64,000 nt of DNA from CAZUDO01 sp964618895 (GTDB lineage: Bacteria; Desulfobacterota; Binatia; DP-6): assembly GCA_964618895.1 (NCBI GenBank), contig CAZUDO010000025.1:1-64000 (forward strand). The letters run 5' to 3'. The position numbers and the translations under genes were made by a program. Within the stretch, counting starts at the first letter, position 1. The number at the start of each line of letters is the position of its first letter. Of the stretch, positions 37,266 through 45,785 are shown piece by piece. A model generated the notes under the pieces. It searched no databases and was not told where the DNA came from. It saw nothing but the letters and a program-made list of their open reading frames with translations.

Positions 37266-38452
37266 TGACCCCCACCCCTCCCCGCATCCTCGACATCGTC
37301 AACACCGACCACGCGGCGCTCAACTTCCTGGCGTTTCGGGTGAGCTGGATCAACCGGCACACGGAGTTCCAGAACGACATCATCTGCAGCCCGGGCCCGC
37401 ACCTCCAGCGCCTGGCGCTGCGCGACGCCAGCGTGACCGCGATGGACATCCCGCGCGGCCTCTCGCCGGCCAGCATCGGCGGCCTCCTCGCCCGTCTCGT
37501 CCGCCATCTGCGCCAGACGCCGTACACCATCGTCCACACGCACAACTCGATCACCGGCGCAGTCGGCCGCATCGCCGCCCGCCTGGCGCGCGTGCCGATC
37601 ACCATCCACACCACGCACGGCTTCCACTTCCACGAGCACATGGGCCGGCTCGAGCGCCTGCCCTACGTGGCGGCGGAGCGCTGGCTCGGCCGCTTCTGCG
37701 ATCTCCTGCTGTGCCAGAACCGCGAAGAGATGGTCGACATCGCCCGCTTCGGCATCCGGCCCCGCCTGGGCGTGCACTACGTCGGCAACGGCATCAACCT
37801 GAAGGGCTTCAAGCCGCGCCCGGCGCTGCCGCAGAACCCGCGCCCGGTCGTGCTGTTCGTCGGCCGCCTGGAGCCGGTGAAGAACCACGCCATGCTGTTC
37901 GGCGCCCTCGAGCTGCTGAAGGCGCGCTACAACCCGGTCGTCTGGCTGGTCGGCGAGGGGCCGGATCGCGGCCGCTACGAGGCCGAGGTGCAGCGGCGCG
38001 GGCTCGGCGACCTGGTGCAGTTCCTCGGCTACCGCTACGACATCCCGGAGCTGACCGCGGCCGCCGACGTGGTGGTGCTGCCGTCCATCAAGGAGGGCAT
38101 TCCGCGCGCCGTCATGCAGGCCATGGGCGTCGGCGTGCCGGTGGTCGCCACCGACGTGAAGGGCACCCGCGAGGCCGTGGTCGACGGCGAAACCGGCTTC
38201 CTGGTCACGCTCGGCGACGAGCAGGCGCTGGCCGACCGGCTGAGCCGCCTGTTCGACTCGGCCGAGCTCCGCCGCGAGCTCGGCACCAAGGCGATCGATC
38301 GCGCCCGCGAGCACTTCGACGAGCAGGTGGTCACCGAGCGCCTGGTCGGCATCTACCGCCACGCGCTCCGCGCGCGCGGGTTGAGCGGCACGCTGGCATC
38401 GCTCGACGGCGACAGCCTCGCGCCCCGGAAGGCAGGACGCGGACGCGCATGA
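37265..38452 (+). CDS. GT4-family glycosyltransferase
   Basis: 395 residues. GT-B fold: VHTHNSITGAVGRIAARLA in the acceptor domain; VLFVGRLEPVKNHAMLF, WLVGEGPDRGRYE and SIKEGIPRAVMQAMGVGVPVV (EX7E-type motif) in the donor domain. The only recognisable GT4 enzyme in the locus, so the polymer repeat may be short. Donor sugar cannot be predicted. One-base overlap upstream, ATGA overlap downstream. Confidence 0.85.
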   Translation: MTPTPPRILDIVNTDHAALNFLAFRVSWINRHTEFQNDIICSPGPHLQRLALRDASVTAMDIPRGLSPASIGGLLARLVRHLRQTPYTIVHTHNSITGAVGRIAARLARVPITIHTTHGFHFHEHMGRLERLPYVAAERWLGRFCDLLLCQNREEMVDIARFGIRPRLGVHYVGNGINLKGFKPRPALPQNPRPVVLFVGRLEPVKNHAMLFGALELLKARYNPVVWLVGEGPDRGRYEAEVQRRGLGDLVQFLGYRYDIPELTAAADVVVLPSIKEGIPRAVMQAMGVGVPVVATDVKGTREAVVDGETGFLVTLGDEQALADRLSRLFDSAELRRELGTKAIDRAREHFDEQVVTERLVGIYRHALRARGLSGTLASLDGDSLAPRKAGRGRA

Positions 38453-39711
38453 CCTCGACCCGGCCCACACAGGCAGCGCCGCGCTCGCGCGCCTCGCTGC
38501 TCGTCCCGGCGGCGATGCTCGCCACCCTGCCCCTGGTCGGGCTGCAGGGGCCGATGCACATGACCGCCATGGACGCCGTGAACATCCTGTTCATGGCGCT
38601 CTACTGGGGCCGGCTCCTCCTCAACAAGGACAGCCTCGCCTTCCCGCTGATCGTGCCCTTCTGGCTGATCCTGCTCGGCAGCTGCGGCGGGCTCTTCGCC
38701 GCCACCCAGGTCGAGCGGGCAATGATCGCGATGGGGCAGGACCTGTATCTGTACCTGTGGTTCGTCACCATCGCGCACTTCCTCGTCCGCCAGTGTCGGG
38801 CCGAGGACGTGGCATCGCTGTGGGTCGGGTTCGCGTGTGCAGTCGCCCTCGGCACGGTGCTCGACAAGCACACCGGCTGCTTCGGCGGCGCGCTCGGCGG
38901 CGGCTACGGCGGCAAGCGCGCCGTCGGCACGTTCGAGAACCCGAACATGTTCGGCGACTACCTGCTGGTGTCGTTCTTCCTCGCCTGGGCGCTGGCCGCC
39001 AGCGGCCGGCGCGCGTTCTACCTGGCCATGGTCGCGCTGCTCGCCGGGGTGCACGCCACGGCGTCGAACGGCGCGCTGGTGAGCACGCTCGCCGGGTGCC
39101 TGGGTGTCGCGGCGGCGCAGCCCGCCCGGCGCGTGCTCCCGTATCTCGGGGGCGCGCTCGCAATCGGCGCCATCGTGCTCAGCCTGGGCGTCGTCTTCCG
39201 CGAGCAGATCACCAGCGGCCTGCTCGACATGGCCAGCCAGGGCCGCGGCGCCATCGGCGGACACGCCATGAAGGGCGCCGACGAACGCCTGCCCCTGTGG
39301 ATGGACGCGATCGAGAGCATCAAGCGCTGGCCGATGGGCGTCGGGCCGGCCAACTTCAACCGCGAGGGCGGGCTCTATTCGGGCGGATTCCACGCCGCCC
39401 ACAACGACTACATCGGCATGCTGACCGAGCGCGGGCCGATCGGGCTGGTCGGCTGGCTGACGCTGCTCGGCGCCGTCCCGGCCATGATCATGCGCCTGCG
39501 GCGCGCTACCCTGGCCGGTGTGCGTACGCTCGGCATCGCGCCGCTCTTCGGCCTGGCAGCGGCCATCGCCGCACACTCCCTGACGCTCGAGCTGTTCCAC
39601 TTCCGGCACGTGTGGCTGGCGTTCGCCGTGGTATGGGCGGCCGCCACCCAGGCCACGGTCGGCAGCGCCCCGGCCGTCGAGCCGCTGCCGGCACTGCGGG
39701 AGGCCGCGTGA
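38449..39711 (+). CDS. O-antigen polymerase/ligase-like membrane protein
   Basis: 420 residues with about ten hydrophobic segments and the Wzy/WaaL-type region GTFENPNMFGDYLLVSFFLAW, then a large periplasmic loop with DAIESIKRWPMGVGPANFN and HAAHNDYIGMLTERGPIGL. Polymerase (Wzy) fits the surrounding Wzx, Wza and Wzc better than a ligase, but the two cannot be told apart by eye. GTGA overlap with the next gene. Confidence 0.75.
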   Translation: MTSTRPTQAAPRSRASLLVPAAMLATLPLVGLQGPMHMTAMDAVNILFMALYWGRLLLNKDSLAFPLIVPFWLILLGSCGGLFAATQVERAMIAMGQDLYLYLWFVTIAHFLVRQCRAEDVASLWVGFACAVALGTVLDKHTGCFGGALGGGYGGKRAVGTFENPNMFGDYLLVSFFLAWALAASGRRAFYLAMVALLAGVHATASNGALVSTLAGCLGVAAAQPARRVLPYLGGALAIGAIVLSLGVVFREQITSGLLDMASQGRGAIGGHAMKGADERLPLWMDAIESIKRWPMGVGPANFNREGGLYSGGFHAAHNDYIGMLTERGPIGLVGWLTLLGAVPAMIMRLRRATLAGVRTLGIAPLFGLAAAIAAHSLTLELFHFRHVWLAFAVVWAAATQATVGSAPAVEPLPALREAA

Positions 39712-41672
39712 TCCCGGTCGTTGCCGCCAGCGGGCTCGCCTTCCTCGGCAGCCTCGTCGCCACCCCGATCATGCGCCGGCTGGCCTTCCGCCTCGGGGCG
39801 ACCGACATCCCCGACGCGCGCCGCGTCCACACCCGGCCGACCGCCCGCGCCGGCGGCGTGGCGGTGTTCGCGGCCGCCGCACTCGCCCTCGCCGTGTTCG
39901 GCGAGCTGCCCGCCCGCCTGACCCCCGGCGTGCTCGCCGGCGCCGTCCTCCTGCTCGGCGTCGGCCTGGTCGACGACATCCGCTCGCTGCGTCCCGAGCG
40001 CAAGCTCCTCCTGCAGATGCTGGCCGCCGGCCTGGCCGTGCTCGGCGGCCTGCGGTTCGCCTTCTTCGGGCCGACGCCACCGCTGCCGCTCGGCGTCCTC
40101 GACGCGGGCCTCACCTTCGCCTGGATCGTCCTGATCACCAACGCCTTCAACCTGAGCGACGGCCTCGACGGGCTGGCTTCGGGCATCGCCATCGCCGGCT
40201 GCCTGGCGATCGGCGCCAGCGCGCTGCGCGCCGGCGACCTGGTGGGCGCCGCGCCCGCCCTCGTCCTGGTCGGCGCCCTGCTCGGCTTCCTGGTCTACAA
40301 CTTCCACCCGGCCAGCATCTTCCTCGGCGATGCCGGCAGCCTCGTGCTGGGCTACGCCCTGGCCACCCTGCCGCTGGTCGGCGCCGGCGGCGTGCCGCTC
40401 CCGCCCGCGGCCGCGTTCCTGGTGGTGGCGCTCCCGGCCACCGACACCGGCGTGGCCATCGCACGCCGCTTCCTCTCCCGCAGCCTGCGCGCCTGGAGCG
40501 CCGGGCCCTTCCTGGCCGGCCTCCGCGACGGCCTGAAGCACACCGTGTCACCGGACCGGCGCCACATCCACCACCGCCTGATCGACCTCGGCTTCTCGGT
40601 CCGCCGGGCCGTGCTGCTCCTCTACGTCGCCACCGGCACCAGCAGCGCACTCGCCTACCTGGTGGGCGGGACGACCGTGTGGCCGCTCGATCTCCTCGCC
40701 CTCGGCATGGCGATCACGGTGATGGTGGTCGTGCAGACGCTCGGCTTCGACGAGCTCCGCCCGGCGCGCTCCGGGCTGGTGCTCCCGGTCATCCGCCGGA
40801 TCGCACACCGCGGCCGGCTGCTGATCGCCGTCGACCTGCTCCTCATCTCGGGCACCTACCTGGCCGCCATCGTCCTCACCCGCCGTGCCGACCTGCCGCC
40901 CGCAGACATGGTCGCCGCCGCCGGCGTGACGCTCGTCGTCCAGCTGGTCCTGTTCACCGTCCTCGGGGTCTACCGCACCACCTGGACGGTCACCGATGCG
41001 AGCGGCTTCGGGCTCCTCCTGCGCGCCTCGGCCACCGGCGCGGTGGCGAGCTACATCGCGCTCCGCGTCCTCGCGCTGCCGACCACCGGCATGACCGCGC
41101 TGGTGTACCACTTCCTTCTGCTGTCGGCGGTGACCATGGTGCGCTTCTCGTACGTCACGCTGGCGCACGCCGTGCGCGTCACGCCTGAGTCCGAGCGCGC
41201 GCTCATCTGCGGCACCGCCACCGAAGCGCGCCAGGCGCTGCGCCGGCTGCGCCGCCGCGGCGCCCGCACCCTCGAGCCGGTCGGCTTCATTGAGCTGCGC
41301 CCGCGGCTCCAGGGCCGCGAGCTGGCCCGGCTGCCGGTGCTCGGCACCGTCGACGGGCTGGCCGGCCACCTGCGCCAGGAGCAGATCAAACACCTGGTGA
41401 TCGCCGAGCCCGCGCTGCGCGGGCCGGCGCTCGACTGGGTGCGCGCCGTCTGCCGCCAGCACGACGTGCAGGTGCACCGCTATGTCGAGCGCCTGGTGCG
41501 CTACGACGGCCGCGTCGTCACCCCGACCGACATGGGCCGCGTCCGGCCCGCCGCCCCCCATCCGGCCGCCGGCGACGACGCCGTGCGTGCCCCGCGTCGC
41601 AGCGGCGAGGTCCGCACCGACGCCGCCCGCAACACCGAGCCCGGTACGCAAGGAGGCCCCCCATGGAACTGA
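39708..41672 (+). CDS. WecA-like sugar-1-P transferase fused to CapD-like membrane/Rossmann region
   Basis: 654 residues from GTG 39708. Residues ~1-345 form a polytopic PNPT-superfamily enzyme: VDDIRSLRPERKLLLQ, NAFNLSDGLDGLASG (~145-159), FLGDAGSLVLGY and PDRRHIHHRL (~281-290), which transfers a sugar-1-phosphate to undecaprenyl phosphate. Residues ~370-650 resemble the N-terminal half of CapD/WbpM proteins: four more helices and a Rossmann segment (ALICGTATEARQALRRLRRR). The dehydratase/epimerase domain that normally follows is absent. The end overlaps the next gene by 10 bp. Confidence 0.8.
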   Translation: MIPVVAASGLAFLGSLVATPIMRRLAFRLGATDIPDARRVHTRPTARAGGVAVFAAAALALAVFGELPARLTPGVLAGAVLLLGVGLVDDIRSLRPERKLLLQMLAAGLAVLGGLRFAFFGPTPPLPLGVLDAGLTFAWIVLITNAFNLSDGLDGLASGIAIAGCLAIGASALRAGDLVGAAPALVLVGALLGFLVYNFHPASIFLGDAGSLVLGYALATLPLVGAGGVPLPPAAAFLVVALPATDTGVAIARRFLSRSLRAWSAGPFLAGLRDGLKHTVSPDRRHIHHRLIDLGFSVRRAVLLLYVATGTSSALAYLVGGTTVWPLDLLALGMAITVMVVVQTLGFDELRPARSGLVLPVIRRIAHRGRLLIAVDLLLISGTYLAAIVLTRRADLPPADMVAAAGVTLVVQLVLFTVLGVYRTTWTVTDASGFGLLLRASATGAVASYIALRVLALPTTGMTALVYHFLLLSAVTMVRFSYVTLAHAVRVTPESERALICGTATEARQALRRLRRRGARTLEPVGFIELRPRLQGRELARLPVLGTVDGLAGHLRQEQIKHLVIAEPALRGPALDWVRAVCRQHDVQVHRYVERLVRYDGRVVTPTDMGRVRPAAPHPAAGDDAVRAPRRSGEVRTDAARNTEPGTQGGPPWN

Positions 41673-42442
41673 CCCTCGACGACGTGAAGCGCGGCGCCAA
41701 GCGCGAGGATTTCCGCGCCGGCGTGCAGATGCGGCTGCTCATGCCCCGCCTGTCAGTGCGCCTCACGCGCGTCACCCTCGCCTACACCCGCCTCACCCCG
41801 AACCAGATCACGATCGTGAGCCTGCTCTTCGGCGTCGCCGCCGCCGCGGGCTTTGCGGCCACCAACCCGTTCCTCGTCCTGGCCGGCCTGCTCGCCTTTC
41901 ACGTCCACGTCCTCCTCGACTACGTCGACGGCGAGGTCGCCCGCTGCCGCGGCGAGACCAGCGTGCAGGGGGCCTACTTCGACCTCATGACCGACCGCCT
42001 CACCTTCCCGCTGCTGGTGTTCTGCGCGGGCGTGGGCGTGTTCCGCCAGCTGGGCGATCCGCTGGCGCTGATCGTCGGCTTCGTCGCGACCTTCGGTCTC
42101 CTGCTCGACAAGTTCGCCGTCGACTGCTGGTACCGCGCCAACACCGGCGCGACCGAGATCGAGGACCGCTACGGGGCGGCCCCCGACCGCCGCGGCTGGC
42201 GCGTGTGGCGGCGCCGCTTCTCCCTCCTGGCCGTGATGGCGCGCGGGCTGACGGCATTCCTCACCTACACCGTCGTCTGTGCCTTCCTCGACAGCCACGC
42301 CGTCGGGGCCGTGTCGGTCTTCGGCACCACCCGGGGGCTCGTCCTGGCCGCATTCGCGATTCTCATGCCGGTCGGGGCCGTGGCCCGCTTCTTCTACGTC
42401 TACCACCGTGGCGGCATTCCCCGCCGCCAGCAGCTCCTCTAG
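41663..42442 (+). CDS. CDP-alcohol phosphatidyltransferase-family membrane enzyme
   Basis: 259 residues with several membrane helices. The signature DG-x2-AR-x8-G-x3-D-x3-D is intact in DYVDGEVARC...G...D...D (~86-110). The family transfers a phospho-alcohol from a CDP-alcohol. With tarI and tarJ directly downstream, CDP-ribitol is the likely donor, giving a ribitol-phosphate linkage in the polymer or on its lipid carrier (inference). ATG overlaps the previous stop region. Confidence 0.8.
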   Translation: MELTLDDVKRGAKREDFRAGVQMRLLMPRLSVRLTRVTLAYTRLTPNQITIVSLLFGVAAAAGFAATNPFLVLAGLLAFHVHVLLDYVDGEVARCRGETSVQGAYFDLMTDRLTFPLLVFCAGVGVFRQLGDPLALIVGFVATFGLLLDKFAVDCWYRANTGATEIEDRYGAAPDRRGWRVWRRRFSLLAVMARGLTAFLTYTVVCAFLDSHAVGAVSVFGTTRGLVLAAFAILMPVGAVARFFYVYHRGGIPRRQQLL

Positions 42443-42473
42443 CTCTCGCAGGACGCTCCCGAGGACCCCTACC

Positions 42474-43226
42474 ATGGACATGCTCTCCACCCCCACCTCT
42501 CCCGACACCACCGCCTCCGGGCGGGTCTCGGCCGTCATCCTGGCCGGCGGCAGCGGCAGCCGCTTCACCGGCAGCTTCATCCCGAAGCAGTTCGTCCAGG
42601 TGCACGGCAAGCCGATCCTGGCCTACGTGCTCGAGACCTACCAGAACCTGTCGCTGATCGACGACATCACGCTGGTGATCAACGCCCGCTACGAGAACCT
42701 GTACTACGACATCGTCGACACCTACCGCTTCTACAAGGTGCGGCGCCTCGTGGCCGGCGGGTCGAGCCGCCAGGGCTCGTCGGCGGCCGGGCTCGGCGCC
42801 ATCGAGCCGTGCGAGATCGTCGTCATGCAGGACGGCGTGCGCCCGTTCACCAGCCCGCGCGTCATCATGGAGGCGGTCGAGATGGCCCGCCGCGTGGGCG
42901 GCGCCAACGTCGTCATCCCGAGCCTCGACACCATCGTCGAGGTCCGCGACGGCGTGATCACCGCCATCCCCGACCGCACCAACCTCTACTGCGGCCAGGC
43001 GCCGCAGGCCTTCCGCCACGACCTCCTCCTGGAGGCCCATCGCCAGGCGGCCGAGAGCGGCGTGGACGGGGCCACCGACGACGCCCAGCTGGTGCTGGCC
43101 GCCGGCGGGACCGTCGGCGTCGTCGAGGGCTCCTACCAGAACTTCAAGATCACCACCTACGAGGACTACCTCTTCGCCAGCCGCCTGGTCGAGCACCAGC
43201 GCACCGCCAATGGAGACCGCTGGTAA
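42474..43226 (+). CDS. tarI: Ribitol-5-phosphate cytidylyltransferase (TarI/IspD-like)
   Basis: 250 residues from ATG 42474. CTP-binding ILAGGSGSRF...PKQF, then VMQDGVRPFTSPRVI and TAIPDRTNLYCGQAPQAFRH. The last block resembles TarI (IPVRNEMYQGQTPQSF) more than IspD. Makes CDP-ribitol from ribitol-5-phosphate. One-base overlap with the tarJ-like gene confirms pairing. IspD remains possible from sequence alone, but operon context argues strongly for TarI. Confidence 0.8.
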   Translation: MDMLSTPTSPDTTASGRVSAVILAGGSGSRFTGSFIPKQFVQVHGKPILAYVLETYQNLSLIDDITLVINARYENLYYDIVDTYRFYKVRRLVAGGSSRQGSSAAGLGAIEPCEIVVMQDGVRPFTSPRVIMEAVEMARRVGGANVVIPSLDTIVEVRDGVITAIPDRTNLYCGQAPQAFRHDLLLEAHRQAAESGVDGATDDAQLVLAAGGTVGVVEGSYQNFKITTYEDYLFASRLVEHQRTANGDRW

Positions 43227-44338
43227 TGACCACCACCACGATCAGCTATCGTCTCACCCAGCCCTTCCACATCGAGGCGGTGGAGCAGGAACTCAAGCGC
43301 GTCCGTGCCGGCGACGCGCTCGTCCGTCCGCGCGTCACCGGCGTGTGCGCGTCGGACCTGAAGCTCTACGCCGGCACGCGCGACCGGGCCGCCCTGTCGC
43401 GCAAGCTGCCGCTCGCCCTCCTCCACGAGGGCATCGGCGAGGTGATCGAGCCCGGCACCGGCGCCGGCGCGCTCCGCCCCGGCACGCGCGTCGCCGTGGT
43501 GCCGAACATCCCGTGCTACATCGCGCATCCCGAGCGCTTCCCCACCAAGGACGACGCCTGCCCCGCCTGCCGCCCCGGCGGCGCGGGCGAGAACTACTGC
43601 CTGCACCACCTCTTTCTGTCGAGCAATACGGACGGCATGGCGCAGAGCGGCTTCTCGCACCCGGACTCCCTGATCGTGCCCGTGCCGCACGAGGTCCCGG
43701 ACCGGATCGCGGCACTCGCCGAGCCGCTCACCACCATCCTGGCGGGCTGCGAGAAGGCCCCGATCGTCCCCGGACGCCGCTACCTGATCCTCGGCAACGG
43801 CCCGATCGGCCTCCTGGCGGCCGTCTGCCTGACCGGCTTCTACGGCATCCCGCGCGACGCCATCTGCATGACCGGGCACGACTGGGAGAACCGGCGCGAG
43901 TTCGCCGGCCTGGTCGGCCAGGTCCTCGACTCCGAGGATCGCGCCGGCTTCGACGCGCTCTGCGGCGAGATCGACGTGGCCTTCGAGTGCGTGGGCGGCG
44001 ACGGCAACGCGGCCACGCTCGAGCAGGCGGTCAATTGCCTCAAGCCCGGCGGGACGGCCGTCCTGTTCGGGCCGTCCGAGAAGTCGGTGCTCTTCAACAC
44101 CCGCGAGATGATCGGCAAGGGGCTCTCGTTCGTGGGCGCCAACCGCAGCTTCGTGCGCCACTTCCGCACCGTCCTCGACCGCATGCGCGACCCCGAGGTG
44201 CAGCGCCAGCTGTCGGTCGTGCTCGCCCCCGCCGAGTACGCCGTGCGCACCGCCGACGATCTCAACCGCGCGCTCTATCAGGCGTGGACGAAGCGCTACA
44301 GCGGCAAGACCGTCATCGCCTGGGCAGGACCGGAATGA
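43226..44338 (+). CDS. tarJ: Ribulose-5-phosphate reductase (TarJ-like zinc dehydrogenase)
   Basis: 370 residues of the medium-chain dehydrogenase family. Resembles TarJ in GVCASDLKLYAGTRDRAALS, KLPLALLHEGIGEV, FECVGGDG and NTREMIGKGLSFVGANRS. NAD(P)-binding ILGNGPIGLLAAV. An extra Cys set (CPAC...C, ~110-125) may bind structural zinc. Supplies ribitol-5-phosphate for TarI. Ends AGPE with the TGA overlapping a mini-ORF start. Confidence 0.8.
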   Translation: MTTTTISYRLTQPFHIEAVEQELKRVRAGDALVRPRVTGVCASDLKLYAGTRDRAALSRKLPLALLHEGIGEVIEPGTGAGALRPGTRVAVVPNIPCYIAHPERFPTKDDACPACRPGGAGENYCLHHLFLSSNTDGMAQSGFSHPDSLIVPVPHEVPDRIAALAEPLTTILAGCEKAPIVPGRRYLILGNGPIGLLAAVCLTGFYGIPRDAICMTGHDWENRREFAGLVGQVLDSEDRAGFDALCGEIDVAFECVGGDGNAATLEQAVNCLKPGGTAVLFGPSEKSVLFNTREMIGKGLSFVGANRSFVRHFRTVLDRMRDPEVQRQLSVVLAPAEYAVRTADDLNRALYQAWTKRYSGKTVIAWAGPE

Positions 44339-44427
44339 CCCGATTCGCCAACGGAGCCTGGACAATGCGCTGTTGCCATACGCCCGCCGGCGCCGAGGCC
44401 GGACCGGAATGAAACATTTCGCCAACG
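44327..44427 (+). repeat. Duplicated tarJ/wzx junction
   Basis: GGACCGGAATGA plus TTCGCCAACGGA occur at 44327-44353 and again at 44401-44427 (offset 74 bp). The first copy ends tarJ; the second carries the wzx start. Between the repeats lies a mini-ORF that joins both ends. Confidence 0.75.
44335..44412 (+). CDS. 25-codon mini-ORF linking tarJ and wzx
   Basis: ATG 44335 overlaps the tarJ stop as ATGA, and its own TGA (44410-44412) overlaps the wzx ATG as ATGA. Product starts MTRFANG, like wzx (MKHFANG), and ends AGPE, like tarJ. It looks like a by-product of a junction duplication that now could relay ribosomes between the two genes. A function for the peptide itself is unlikely. Confidence 0.4.
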   Translation: MTRFANGAWTMRCCHTPAGAEAGPE

Positions 44428-45737
44428 GACTGGCGAAGCGCTGGGTGCGGGTCTCGCGCGGCGACTGGGCGGTCGCCAAGAACACCTGGCTCACGGTCGG
44501 CGCGCGCTACATCATCACCGCCCTGGCCGCCGGCTCGGCCGCCATCATCGCCACCCAGCTGGGCGCCAAGGGGGCCGGGACCTACGCCCAGGTGCGCGTC
44601 CTGCCGACGGTGATCGCGGCGCTCCTCGGCGGCGGGCTCACCATCGCCACGCCGTACTTCATCGGCACGAAGAAGTACGCCACCCAGGCCATCGTCGAGA
44701 CGTCGATGGCCCTCGGCATGGTGCTGAGCGTCATCGGGCTGCTCGCCTGGTGGTTCGGCGGGCCCGTGCTCCACGCCCACGTCTACACGCAGCTCTCGCG
44801 CGAGGCGGCCCTCTGTGTCGGGCTCGCCATTCCGCTGCAGATATTCTGCAACTACCTGAATTCGATCCAGCAGGGCCTGCTGGACTTCAAGGGCGCGAAT
44901 CTGGTCCTGATCGTGGAAGAGTTCGTCGCCTTCGCCCTGCTGACGCCGCTCCTGTTCGGGCTGTCGGTCGGCCCGACCACCATCGTCGTCTCGGCGGTGG
45001 TGAGCACCGGCGCCGCCGCCGCGCTGGCCGCGGCCCTGCTCCTGCGCCGGGGCCTGCGCCCCTTCCCGCGCTTCCACCGCACCGTCGCCGTCGACTCGAT
45101 CCGCTTCGGCCTCCGCGGCCACATCGGCCGCATCTCCAACATGCTCACCTGGCGGCTCGACGTGATGCTGCTGTCGTTCCTGGCACCGGTCGAGGTGGTG
45201 GGCAACTACGCCGTAGCCTCCAAGGTGGCCGAACTGTTCCGGCCGGTGTCGGCGAGCCTCACCTTCGTGCTGCGCCCGATGATCGCCGCGCTCCCGGTCG
45301 AACAGGCCCGGCAGAAGGGCATCGATCTCTACCGGCGCTACTTCCTCGGCAACCTGGTGGCCGTCACCCTGATGGCGTTCGCCGGCGGGCCGCTCATCCT
45401 GCGCCTCTTCGGGCCCGAGTTCGCACCGGCGGTCCCGGCCTTCCAGATTCTGCTCTTCGGGCTGGCCGCGCTCGGCGCCAGCGGCGTGCTGAACGGCTTC
45501 AACGTCGGCATCGGCAAGCCCGAGTTCAACAGCTACACCGCCCTCGCCGGCATGATCGTCACCGTCGTCGGCGACTTCGCCCTGATCCCCACCTATCACC
45601 TCATGGGGGCGGCGGTGGTGTCGAGCGCCGCCTACACTGTCAAGGCCATCGCCCTCACCACCTTGTTCATGTCGCACTCGGGCGTGTCGTTTGCGCAGCT
45701 GGTCGGGCTGAAGGAGTCCCGGCCCGATGCGGCCTGA
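44409..45737 (+). CDS. wzx: Wzx-type polysaccharide flippase (MOP superfamily)
   Basis: 442 residues, about 12-14 hydrophobic helices. N-terminal LGAKGAGTYAQVRVLPTVIA and the LRRGLRPFP/FHRTVAVDSIRFGLRGHIG middle are typical of O-antigen/lipid-linked-repeat flippases. ATG 44409 is chosen from the repeated junction; an upstream frame start at 44373 has no support. Moves lipid-linked repeat units across the inner membrane for Wzy/Wzc. Ends within a repeated RBS-like stretch. Confidence 0.8.
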   Translation: MKHFANGLAKRWVRVSRGDWAVAKNTWLTVGARYIITALAAGSAAIIATQLGAKGAGTYAQVRVLPTVIAALLGGGLTIATPYFIGTKKYATQAIVETSMALGMVLSVIGLLAWWFGGPVLHAHVYTQLSREAALCVGLAIPLQIFCNYLNSIQQGLLDFKGANLVLIVEEFVAFALLTPLLFGLSVGPTTIVVSAVVSTGAAAALAAALLLRRGLRPFPRFHRTVAVDSIRFGLRGHIGRISNMLTWRLDVMLLSFLAPVEVVGNYAVASKVAELFRPVSASLTFVLRPMIAALPVEQARQKGIDLYRRYFLGNLVAVTLMAFAGGPLILRLFGPEFAPAVPAFQILLFGLAALGASGVLNGFNVGIGKPEFNSYTALAGMIVTVVGDFALIPTYHLMGAAVVSSAAYTVKAIALTTLFMSHSGVSFAQLVGLKESRPDAA

Positions 45738-45785
45738 CGTGTCGCCGATCCACCATTGTGCCCTGAAGGAGTCCCGTCCCGATGC
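45708..45785 (+). repeat. Duplicated wzx end/next-gene start segment
   Basis: CTGAAGGAGTCCCG, one variable base, then CCCGATGC occurs at 45708-45730 and 45763-45785 (offset 55 bp, one mismatch). The first copy is the wzx C-terminus; the second supplies AAGGAG (45766-45771) and the ATG (45782) of the next gene. Confidence 0.75.
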
